Assembly (NCBI GenBank): GCA_028290595.1
Contig: JAQGJO010000064.1
Coordinates: 1-13,799 of the forward strand
Direction: 5' to 3'
Length of the DNA stretch: 13,799 nt
DNA from: Hyphomicrobiales bacterium
GTDB lineage: Bacteria; Pseudomonadota; Alphaproteobacteria; Rhizobiales; Beijerinckiaceae
The notes beneath the pieces are model-generated. The model was not told the origin of the DNA and did no database searches. It worked only from the letters and a program-made list of their open reading frames with translations. The position numbers and the translations under genes were made by a program. Below are positions 6,836 through 13,799 of the stretch, piece by piece (position 1 is the first letter of the stretch; the number at the start of each line of letters is the position of its first letter).

Positions 6836-8614
6836 ATGTCTATTAATCTGAAGGCGCCCGAGCTCAGAGAACTCAAGCCCCGCATCATGGTTTGCGGCGT
6901 CGGCGGCGCCGGCGGCAATGCGGTCAACAACATGATCGTGTCCGGGCTGACGGGCGTCGATTTCATCGTCGCCAATACGGACGCCCAGGCGCTGACTGCC
7001 TCGCGCGCCGAGCGCATCATCCAGATGGGCCTGCAGGTGACCGAAGGTCTCGGCGCCGGCTCGCATCCGGAAGTCGGCCGCGCCGCGGCTGAGGAAGCGC
7101 TCGAGGAAATCCGCGATCATCTGGCCGGTGCGCATATGGTGTTCGTCACCGGCGGCATGGGCGGCGGCACCGGAACCGGTGCGGCGCCGGTGATCGCGCG
7201 CTGCGCCCGCGAGATGGGCATTCTCACGGTCGGTGTCGTCACCAAGCCGTTCCAGTTCGAAGGCGTGCGGCGCATGCGCACCGCCGAGACCGGCATCACC
7301 GACCTGCAGAATGCGGTCGATACGCTGATCGTGATTCCCAACCAGAATCTGTTCCGCGTCGCCAACGAGCGCACCACCTTCGCCGATGCTTTCGCGATGG
7401 CTGACCAGGTGCTTTATTCCGGCGTCGCCTGCATTACCGATCTGATGGTCAAGGAAGGCCTGATCAACCTCGACTTCGCCGACGTGCGCGCCGTGATGCG
7501 CGACATGGGCAAGGCGATGATGGGCACGGGCGAAGCCTCCGGCGAGAAGCGCGCCATTCACGCGGCGGAAGCGGCGATCTCCAATCCGCTGCTTGACGAG
7601 ACGTCGATGCGCGGCGCGCGCGGCCTGCTGATCTCGATCACCGGCGGCAACGACCTGACGCTCTATGAAGTGGACGAAGCGGCCAGTCGCATCCGCCAGG
7701 AAGTCGATGAGGACGCCAACATCATCCTCGGCGCGACCTTCGACGAATCGCTCGACGGCATCGTCCGCGTTTCGGTGGTGGCCACCGGCATCGACCAGCC
7801 GGCGAACGTCAACGAATTGAACGCTGCCGAAGCGCGCATCGCCGAAGTGGCGCAGAAGCTGCGCGCCCAGTCGGCGCCGCGCGCCGCGGCCCCCGCTGCG
7901 CCGCAGATGATGCAGCACCCGGTCGAGATTACGACCTATGCCGCGCCGCTTGAGGACGCGCCGCAGGCTCCAGTGCAGCAATATTATGCGCCTGCTCCGC
8001 AGGCTGCGCCGGTTCAGCATGCACCGACGCCGCAGATGATCCACGCCCAGCAGCAGGAAGTGGCGCTTGAAGCCTTGCGCCACCGCGCCGCGGCGGTTCT
8101 GGCCGAACGGGCCGCGATCACCTCCGCGCCACAGGCGGAACAGCCGGCGCCGGCTTTCATTCCGCCGGTGGCCGTGCGCCCGACCCGCATGCCGCGTGTC
8201 GAAGAACTGCCGCAACCTGTGCAGGACCAGATCCGCGCCCAGCGTGGCGACGCAGCCGGCCAGCAAGGCGGCTTCGAAACGCGCCGTCGCGGTCTGCTCG
8301 AGCGGATCGCCGCCTTCGGTCTTAACCGCTCCGAAGAGCCTGCCGCGCCGCAGCAGCTCCAAGCTGCGCCGCCGGCGCGCCAGCCGGCGCCTCCGTCGCC
8401 GGTGTCCCTGGCTCCGGCCGCGCCGCGCCAGGCTTCGGGGGTCCATCCTTCGGGCGTGCATGCCGAATACGCCAAACGGGCGCCGGCTGCTCCGGCTCCC
8501 GTGCGCGCGCCGCAAGCCCAGCTCGACATGCACGGCCGAATCGCTCCGCAGCCGCGTCAAAGCGAAGACGACCAGTTCGAAATCCCGGCGTTTTTGCGAC
8601 GCCAGGCGAACTGA
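6836..8614 (+). CDS. ftsZ: Cell division protein FtsZ, tubulin-like GTPase with long linker
   Basis: Cytoplasmic tubulin homologue that polymerises with GTP into the division ring. With the 6836 start it has 592 residues, far above the roughly 380 of E. coli and typical of the long Rhizobiales type. The GTPase domain begins [17 protein letters not shown] and has [12 protein letters not shown] (22-33), the tubulin signature [10 protein letters not shown] (106-115), the ribose/base-contact [12 protein letters not shown] (169-180) and the T7 catalytic loop [11 protein letters not shown] (211-221). The C-terminal domain ends near residue 320. The linker (about 345-575) is rich in Pro, Ala and Gln, with two ordered-looking islands (about 451-470 and 481-499). 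The tail [15 protein letters not shown] (578-592) is the conserved FtsA-binding peptide. It is closed by the terminator at 8645-8671. Confidence 0.98.
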   Translation: MSINLKAPELRELKPRIMVCGVGGAGGNAVNNMIVSGLTGVDFIVANTDAQALTASRAERIIQMGLQVTEGLGAGSHPEVGRAAAEEALEEIRDHLAGAHMVFVTGGMGGGTGTGAAPVIARCAREMGILTVGVVTKPFQFEGVRRMRTAETGITDLQNAVDTLIVIPNQNLFRVANERTTFADAFAMADQVLYSGVACITDLMVKEGLINLDFADVRAVMRDMGKAMMGTGEASGEKRAIHAAEAAISNPLLDETSMRGARGLLISITGGNDLTLYEVDEAASRIRQEVDEDANIILGATFDESLDGIVRVSVVATGIDQPANVNELNAAEARIAEVAQKLRAQSAPRAAAPAAPQMMQHPVEITTYAAPLEDAPQAPVQQYYAPAPQAAPVQHAPTPQMIHAQQQEVALEALRHRAAAVLAERAAITSAPQAEQPAPAFIPPVAVRPTRMPRVEELPQPVQDQIRAQRGDAAGQQGGFETRRRGLLERIAAFGLNRSEEPAAPQQLQAAPPARQPAPPSPVSLAPAAPRQASGVHPSGVHAEYAKRAPAAPAPVRAPQAQLDMHGRIAPQPRQSEDDQFEIPAFLRRQAN

Positions 8615-8644
8615 AAAAAGGCGCTTGAAACTTGGTTATCAACA

Positions 8645-8671
8645 CCCTGCGCTCTCGTGGCGCAGGGTTTT
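8645..8671 (+). terminator. Intrinsic terminator after ftsZ
   Basis: CCCTGCGC (8645-8652) pairs perfectly with GCGCAGGG (8660-8667) around a 7-nt loop and is followed by TTTT (8668-8671). It lies 30 bp past the ftsZ stop, so the mur/fts transcription unit probably ends here and lpxC has its own promoter. Confidence 0.88.
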
Positions 8672-8980
8672 ATCTATTTGATATAAATGGAATAATTTTG
8701 TCATTCACGGACCCTCCGCCGGAATGGTTTCTTTGTAACAGACCGTAAGAAAGCGTGATTTTGCTGCAAGTGCGTGCACGCGTATTCTGAATCAAGAAGT
8801 TAGCGCGGTGATTTGTTTTTCGCCGAATGCAACTTCTGGGGTGCCGCCTGCACGACTGTTTCGACGAACCAAAGACAAGGGCCAAAAACAGGGCGTTGTC
8901 TTTCGATCATTACAGCGGTGTTCGCCATCTTGGTCGCGTTTTGGCCGGAGGCAACGGTAGCTTGAGTTTGGACTGGGCCC
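8672..8980 (+). promoter_or_regulatory. Gene-free lpxC upstream region
   Basis: I see no credible gene in this stretch. It opens with an AT-rich block (8671-8700, including TATAAA at 8682-8687). Two weak sigma70-like pairs can be drawn: TTGTAA (8734-8739) with GATTTT (8757-8762), and TTGCTG (8761-8766) with TATTCT (8783-8788), the second 16 bp apart. A perfect 10-bp palindrome GCGTGCACGC lies at 8772-8781 between the second pair, and a GANTC site at 8789-8793 follows it. Because the ftsZ terminator is strong, a promoter for lpxC must lie here, but its exact place is not certain. The implied leader is long (200 nt or more). Confidence 0.4.
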
Positions 8981-9010
8981 GGGAGTGGGGGGTCCTTCGG
9001 GGGTAGCGGG
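8981..9010 (+). promoter_or_regulatory. Putative G-quadruplex in the lpxC leader
   Basis: On the coding strand four G-runs lie at 8981-8983 (3), 8987-8992 (6), 8999-9003 (5) and 9008-9010 (3), with loops of 3, 6 and 4 bases. This satisfies the canonical G3+N1-7 pattern. A further GGG at 8975-8977 is a spare run. The array ends five bases before the lpxC ATG, so it would cover the ribosome-binding area. Confidence 0.45.
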
Positions 9011-9015
9011 CATTT

Positions 9016-9948
9016 ATGGTTTATTCTCGACAGACGACTTTACGCGAAAGCGTCACGTTTCGTGGCGTCGGCGTTCACTCCAATTCTCCGGTATGCATGG
9101 TTCTGCAGCCGGCCGAAGCTGATTCCGGTATCGTTTTCATCCGCCGGTTCGAGGATGGCTCGGAAAAGGCTATTCCCGCCATCTGGTCCAGCGTTTGCCG
9201 GACCGAGCTGTGTACGGTGATCGGCGAAGGCGACGTCTCCACCATCGAACATCTGCTGTCGGCATTATCTGGCCTTGGGGTCGACAATGTGACGATCGAG
9301 ATCGATGGGCCGGAAGTTCCAATCATGGATGGGTCGGCTGCTGATTTCGTCGAGGGGATTGATCTAGCTGGCATTGTGGATCTCGATGCGCCGCGCTCCT
9401 ACCTCAGAATCCTGAAGCCGGTCCGTGTCGAGCACGGCCGCATGTTTTCCGAGCTGCGCCCGTCGAATCAGGGGTTCCGTCTCGAAGTCGAGATTGATTT
9501 CACCCAGGCGGTCGTGGGCCGCCAGAAAGCGGTCACCGAGCTCAGTGCTGCTGGTTTTCGCCGCGATATCGCGCGGGCCCGGACGTTCGGCTTTCTCCGC
9601 GACGTGGAACGGTTGTGGAAGGCCGGCTTCGCGCTTGGGGCGTCGCTGGAAAATTCGGTCGCTCTCGAAGACGATCGCATCCTCAATCCGGAAGGCCTGC
9701 GTTTCGTCGATGAATTCGTCCGTCACAAGACGCTCGACGCCATCGGCGATCTGGCGCTGGCGGGAAGCCCGATTCTTGGCACTTACCGTTCCTATTGCGG
9801 CGGCCATCGTATGAATGTAGCGGTGCTCGAGGCTCTTTTCGCCGATCCCAACGCCTATGAGATCGTTGAAGCGCCCCGGCGTCGCCGCAGCGGCGCGATG
9901 GAAGCGGTTCTGGCGGCAGCGCCGGCTTTCGCAGCCGACCATTCGTGA
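9016..9948 (+). CDS. lpxC: UDP-3-O-acyl-N-acetylglucosamine deacetylase (LpxC)
   Basis: Zinc-dependent cytoplasmic deacetylase that catalyses the committed step of lipid A synthesis. The 310-residue protein has the two-domain LpxC fold. Zinc ligands are His79 (STIEHLLSAL), His237 and Asp241 (VRHKTLDAIGD). Glu78 is the general base and His264 (CGGHRMN) the second catalytic residue, close to the E. coli numbering 78/79/238/242/265. The N-terminus TLRESVTFRGVGVHS is characteristic. Start ATG 9016 is the only good choice, although no normal Shine-Dalgarno is seen; the upstream bases are G-runs. The C-terminal tail after residue 287 (RRRRSGAMEAVLAAAPAFAADHS region) is Arg- then Ala-rich. It is preceded by a strong terminator and a long leader, so it probably starts its own transcript. 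Confidence 0.97.
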   Translation: MVYSRQTTLRESVTFRGVGVHSNSPVCMVLQPAEADSGIVFIRRFEDGSEKAIPAIWSSVCRTELCTVIGEGDVSTIEHLLSALSGLGVDNVTIEIDGPEVPIMDGSAADFVEGIDLAGIVDLDAPRSYLRILKPVRVEHGRMFSELRPSNQGFRLEVEIDFTQAVVGRQKAVTELSAAGFRRDIARARTFGFLRDVERLWKAGFALGASLENSVALEDDRILNPEGLRFVDEFVRHKTLDAIGDLALAGSPILGTYRSYCGGHRMNVAVLEALFADPNAYEIVEAPRRRRSGAMEAVLAAAPAFAADHS

Positions 9949-9972
9949 TCGGCAAGTTCGGCCATTGCGCGT

Positions 9973-9988
9973 GGTCACTTGTGTGACC
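9973..9988 (+). repeat. Perfect inverted repeat GGTCAC-TTGT-GTGACC after lpxC
   Basis: Six-base arms with a 4-nt loop, 24 bp after the lpxC stop. As RNA it would be a short stable hairpin, but no T-tract follows, so a terminator is doubtful. As DNA it has the form of a dimeric regulator site. The rest of the 274-bp lpxC-bamD gap has no credible gene. Confidence 0.5.
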
Positions 9989-10142
9989 TCGCGGGAACAG
10001 TTTCGGAATGCTTGCGCAAAGCGCCACCGCATCGGTTCTCGGGCTGACTTTAGCCTTATTTACCTTGTCACTAGGGGCGCAGCAGGCCTGTGGCGTTCGT
10101 CGTTATTTTAAGGTAAAAGCTGCGTGAATTCCGGATCGTCCA

Positions 10143-10183
10143 GGCAGCGCCTATTGGGGGGCTGCCGTGGGACGCCCCGGCAG
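10143..10183 (+). promoter_or_regulatory. Competing hairpins in the bamD leader
   Basis: GGCAGC (10143-10148) pairs with GCTGCC (10161-10166). The same middle arm, read as CTGCCG (10162-10167), pairs with CGGCAG (10178-10183). The two stems exclude each other, the layout of an attenuator or a switching leader. The third arm is not followed by a T-tract. A GGGGGG run (10156-10161) can also pair with GCCCC (10174-10178). Confidence 0.35.
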
Positions 10184-10222
10184 GACGAAGTTTCGATCAT
10201 CCCATTTGCAGAGTTTTTCCCA

Positions 10223-11119
10223 ATGATGCGTGTCGAGCACCAGTCTCCCCAGTTCTCCGCCGGACAAATGGCGGTCAAGCCGGGGTTTTGCCTGCGGTTC
10301 CTCGCACTTGGTCTTTTGTTGCTGCCGACTGCCGGTTGCTCGACGATCGAATCATTCAATCCGTTCGGCGGCGAAAAATACGAAACCAAAATCCTGGCTG
10401 AAGAGCCGGCGGAAGACATTTACGATCAGGGCCTGGTGCGTCTGCAGAAGCGCGACCATGACGGCGCGGCGAAGAAATTCGGGGAACTCGAAAAGCAGTT
10501 TCCGTTTTCGCAATGGTCCCGCAAGGGCCTCATCATGATCGCCTATTCCAATTATGAAGGCCAGAAATACGACGAGTCGATCTCCGCGGCGAAGCGCTAT
10601 GTCGGCCTGTATCCGTCGACGCCCGAGACGCCCTATGCGTATTATCTCGCTGGCATGTCGATGTATAATCAGATCCCCGACATCACCCGCGACCAGGAGC
10701 GGGCGGAAGAAGCGGTGAAGATTTTCTCGCAACTGATCGAGAAATTCCCGAAGTCCGAATATGCCGAAGAAGCCAAGTATAAAATGCAGGTCGCCCGCGA
10801 CCAGCTTGCCGGCAAGGAAATGTCGGTCGGCCGCTTCTATCTTGGCCGCAAGAACTATACGGCCGCGATCAACCGGTTCCGCGAAGTGCTCGGCAAATAC
10901 CAGACGACGCGCCATGCGGAAGAAGCGCTTTATCGCCTGACGGAAGCCTATCTGGCGCTTGGAATCACCAATGAAGCGCAGACGGCGGCGGCGGTGCTCG
11001 GGCACAATTTCCCCGATGGCCAATGGTATAAAGACGCCTATACGCTGCTCGCCGGCGGCGGCCTGAGCCCTGAAGAAAGCCAGGGTTCGTGGATTTCGCG
11101 GTTGTTCCGCCGCGCCTGA
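10223..11119 (+). CDS. bamD: Outer-membrane assembly lipoprotein BamD (YfiO/ComL)
   Basis: TPR lipoprotein of the BAM complex, anchored in the inner leaflet of the outer membrane, where it works with BamA to fold outer-membrane beta-barrels. From ATG 10223 it has 298 residues. A type II signal peptide runs through LRFLALGLLLLPTAGC, with the lipid-modified Cys at 39. The mature part is an array of about five TPR-like helix pairs (about 63-275), including YDQGLVRLQKRDHDGAAKKF, YYLAGMSMY and the BamD motif FPKSEYAEEAKYKM. The frame opens at GTG 10124, but that would put over 70 residues before the lipobox Cys, so I reject it. ATG 10226 or 10268 are also possible; 10268 gives the most compact signal peptide. 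No start has a strong ribosome site. lpxC-bamD-recN order is a common Rhizobiales arrangement. Confidence 0.93.
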   Translation: MMRVEHQSPQFSAGQMAVKPGFCLRFLALGLLLLPTAGCSTIESFNPFGGEKYETKILAEEPAEDIYDQGLVRLQKRDHDGAAKKFGELEKQFPFSQWSRKGLIMIAYSNYEGQKYDESISAAKRYVGLYPSTPETPYAYYLAGMSMYNQIPDITRDQERAEEAVKIFSQLIEKFPKSEYAEEAKYKMQVARDQLAGKEMSVGRFYLGRKNYTAAINRFREVLGKYQTTRHAEEALYRLTEAYLALGITNEAQTAAAVLGHNFPDGQWYKDAYTLLAGGGLSPEESQGSWISRLFRRA

Positions 11120-11190
11120 GGAAATGCCGGTGGGCTCGCGTCATACCGTGCAGAAATCAGTCCACCTTGACACGAAAATGATCTAAGCGT

Positions 11191-11204
11191 GGGGTGTTGA
11201 CCCC
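11191..11204 (+). promoter_or_regulatory. Hairpin abutting the recN start codon
   Basis: GGGGT (11191-11195) pairs with ACCCC (11200-11204) around GTTG, ending at the base before ATG 11205. The only purine run able to serve as a ribosome site (GGGG) is in the stem, so folding could limit recN translation. It could equally be an operator. Confidence 0.4.
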
Positions 11205-12872
11205 ATGCTGATTCAACTCTCCATTCGCGACATCGTTCTGATCGACAAGCTCGATCTCGCGCCCGGCGCGGGATTGACCGTGCTGACCGGTGAGACCGGC
11301 GCCGGCAAATCGATTCTGCTCGACGCCTTTGCCTTGGCGCTGGGTGGGCGCGGCGACGGCTCGCTGGTGCGGCAGAACCAGACGCAGGGGCAGGTGACGG
11401 CGGCGTTCGAGCTCGCGCCCGGCCATCCCGCCCTGGCGGTGGCGAAATTCCATGAAATCGACGTCGACGGCGAATTGATCCTGCGCCGCATCCAGTTCGC
11501 CGACGGGCGCACCCGCGCTTATGTCAACGATCAGGCGGTCAGCGCGCAGACGGCGCGGGCGATCGGCGCGGCGCTGGTGGAAATCCACGGTCAGCACGAC
11601 GACCGGGCGCTGGTCGATCCGGCCATGCATCGGGCATTGATCGACGCCTATGGCGGGCTGGAGAAAAAGGTCGCGGAGGTGCGCGTCGCCCACGCGCGTG
11701 TGCGCACCACCCAGGCCGAACTCGCTGAGGAAGAGGGGCGAATCGAACGCGCCCGCAAGGAAGCCGATTTTCTGCGCCACGCCCATGACGAACTGCGCAA
11801 GCTGGCGCCCCAGGCCAATGAGGAGCAGGAGCTCGCCGTGCGGCGCACGGGGATGATGCAGGCCGAGAAAGTGACGACGGAATTGCGCGAGGCGCACGAC
11901 TTGCTGCAGGGCAATGATTCGCCCGCCTCGGCGCTGTCGTCGGCGTTGCGGCGGCTGGAACGCCGGGCGCCGCAGGCGCCGGCCTTGATCGAGCCGTCGC
12001 TGAAGGCGCTCGATGTCGCCCTGAATGCCATCGAAATTGCGGCGCAGACGGTCGAATCGGCACTGCGATCCTGTGAGTTCGATCCGCGCGATCTGGAACG
12101 TTCCGAGGAGCGGCTGTTCGCCCTGCGCGCTGCCGCACGCAAATATGCGACGCCGGTCGACCATCTCGCCGCGCTTGCCGAACAATATCGCGCCGACCTG
12201 GCAGCGCTCGATGCCGGCGAGGCCAATCTGGTACGCCTCGGCAAAGCCCTCGCCGAGGCACGCAAGACCTATGAGACGGCGGCCGCCGGCCTCTCGGCGG
12301 CACGGCGCAAGGCCGCCGCTCAACTCGACAAGGCGGTGAATGCCGAATTGCCGCCGCTGAAGCTGGACCAGGCGCGCTTCACCACTTCGATCGAGAGCGA
12401 ATCTACCGGCGGCGCCGACGGCATCGACCGGGTTGAATTCTGGGTGCAAACCAATCCGGGCACGCGGCCGGGGCCGCTTATCAAGGTCGCCTCGGGCGGC
12501 GAGCTTGCCCGCTTCATGCTGGCGCTGAAAGTGGTGCTCGCCGACCGCGGTTCGGCCCCCACTCTGGTGTTCGACGAAATCGATACCGGCGTGGGCGGGG
12601 CAGTGGCCGACGCCATCGGCCATCGCCTGGCGCGGCTGGCCTCGAAAGTCCAGGTTCTGGCCGTGACCCACGCGCCGCAGGTGGCGGCGCGTGCCGGCGG
12701 CCATATGCGCATCGCCAAGGCCGCCGCCGACAAGGGCAAAAGGGTCGCCACAAGGGTCGATGCGCTGGATGACGGCGAGCGGCGCGAGGAAATCGCCCGC
12801 ATGCTGGCCGGCGCGACCATTACCGAGGAGGCGCGCGCCGCCGCCCGCAGGTTGATCGAAAGCGCGAAGTAG
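11205..12872 (+). CDS. recN: DNA repair ATPase RecN
   Basis: SMC-like cytoplasmic ATPase that acts at double-strand breaks in recombinational repair. The 555 residues match RecN length. The N-terminal ATPase half has Walker A GETGAGKS (29-36) and the Q-loop/RecN motif VEIHGQHDDRALVDP (125-139). The middle (about 155-380) is Glu/Lys/Arg-rich coiled coil. The C-terminal half has the ABC signature VASGGELARFMLALK (428-442), Walker B TLVFDEID (453-460), the D-loop TGVGGAVADAIG and the switch His in AVTHAPQVAA (486-495). Start ATG 11205 follows a hairpin. The 85 bp upstream contain no GTTC-N7-GTTC box, the SOS operator known from alphaproteobacteria, although recN is an SOS gene in several bacteria. 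TTGACA at 11167-11172 lacks a -10 at normal spacing. ligA follows after 55 bp. Confidence 0.97.
   Translation: MLIQLSIRDIVLIDKLDLAPGAGLTVLTGETGAGKSILLDAFALALGGRGDGSLVRQNQTQGQVTAAFELAPGHPALAVAKFHEIDVDGELILRRIQFADGRTRAYVNDQAVSAQTARAIGAALVEIHGQHDDRALVDPAMHRALIDAYGGLEKKVAEVRVAHARVRTTQAELAEEEGRIERARKEADFLRHAHDELRKLAPQANEEQELAVRRTGMMQAEKVTTELREAHDLLQGNDSPASALSSALRRLERRAPQAPALIEPSLKALDVALNAIEIAAQTVESALRSCEFDPRDLERSEERLFALRAAARKYATPVDHLAALAEQYRADLAALDAGEANLVRLGKALAEARKTYETAAAGLSAARRKAAAQLDKAVNAELPPLKLDQARFTTSIESESTGGADGIDRVEFWVQTNPGTRPGPLIKVASGGELARFMLALKVVLADRGSAPTLVFDEIDTGVGGAVADAIGHRLARLASKVQVLAVTHAPQVAARAGGHMRIAKAAADKGKRVATRVDALDDGERREEIARMLAGATITEEARAAARRLIESAK

Positions 12873-13799
<927 letters not shown>

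Noticed and set aside
6689..8560. 623-codon open frame on the - strand opposite ftsZ
   Set aside because: It mirrors the GC-rich third positions of ftsZ, its product is Arg/His/Gly-rich with no recognisable domain, and ftsZ is certain on the other strand.
3503..8793. GANTC sites at 3503, 4228 and 8789 as special CcrM/GcrA control points
   Set aside because: GANTC also occurs at ordinary places within murC, lpxC, bamD and recN, so these positions are not distinctive by themselves.
8670..9013. Two overlapping small - strand frames (71 and 73 codons) in the lpxC leader
   Set aside because: No ribosome site, no recognisable motif, mutual overlap, and they run across the terminator edge and the G-run array.
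10124..10222. GTG 10124 as the bamD start
   Set aside because: It would leave over 70 residues before the lipobox Cys, too long for a lipoprotein signal peptide.
11167..11186. TTGACA plus ATCTAA as a recN promoter
   Set aside because: The two hexamers are only eight bases apart and nothing resembling a -10 lies at the normal distance.
11120..11204. SOS (LexA) operator before recN
   Set aside because: Neither GTTC-N7-GTTC nor its complement is present in the gap.

Overview
The window is a GC-rich stretch of the division and cell wall (dcw) cluster of an alphaproteobacterium, followed by its usual downstream neighbours. All recognised genes are on the + strand: murC (5' end cut off), a stand-alone class I glutamine amidotransferase, murB, a small cupin, ddl, ftsQ, ftsA, ftsZ, lpxC, bamD, recN and ligA (3' end cut off). 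The order ddl-ftsQ-ftsA-ftsZ-lpxC-bamD-recN-ligA, the 592-residue FtsZ with a long Pro/Ala/Gln-rich linker and a C-terminal tail ending [10 protein letters not shown], and the FtsQ N-terminus beginning MDGG point to the Rhizobiales (Hyphomicrobiales), probably near Bradyrhizobium/Xanthobacteraceae. That placement is inferred from protein features alone.

Layout. Positions 1-3421 form a tightly packed mur operon: murC, an 8-bp gap, the amidotransferase, a 4-bp ATGA overlap, murB, another ATGA overlap, then the cupin. The amidotransferase and the cupin are not part of the classical murein pathway but sit in the translational chain. A 117-bp gap carrying a TTAACC motif and small repeats precedes ddl. 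ddl overlaps ftsQ by 34 bp and ftsQ overlaps ftsA by 4 bp. A 104-bp gap with a strong hairpin separates ftsA from ftsZ. ftsZ ends in a clear intrinsic terminator (8645-8671). A gene-free leader of about 340 bp then precedes lpxC and finishes in a G-run array of G-quadruplex type just before the start codon. lpxC, bamD, recN and ligA follow, with gaps of 274, 85 and 55 bp that hold small inverted repeats.

How the genes work together. MurC adds L-Ala to UDP-MurNAc, MurB makes UDP-MurNAc, and Ddl makes the D-Ala-D-Ala end of the peptide. FtsZ builds the division ring, FtsA ties it to the membrane, and FtsQ is part of the FtsQLB activator complex. LpxC commits UDP-GlcNAc derivatives to lipid A, and BamD helps insert outer-membrane proteins. 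RecN and LigA serve DNA repair and replication. The window therefore couples murein, division, outer-membrane and DNA-maintenance functions.

This is mainly a core, conserved locus. I saw no insertion sequences, phage genes, CRISPR arrays, RNA genes or toxin-antitoxin modules. The points worth a second look are regulatory or contextual: a strong concentration of TTAA half-sites in and just before ddl, a 33% GC patch inside ddl, a putative mRNA G-quadruplex at the lpxC start, alternative hairpins in the bamD leader, a hairpin touching the recN start codon, and the two unassigned genes in the mur operon.
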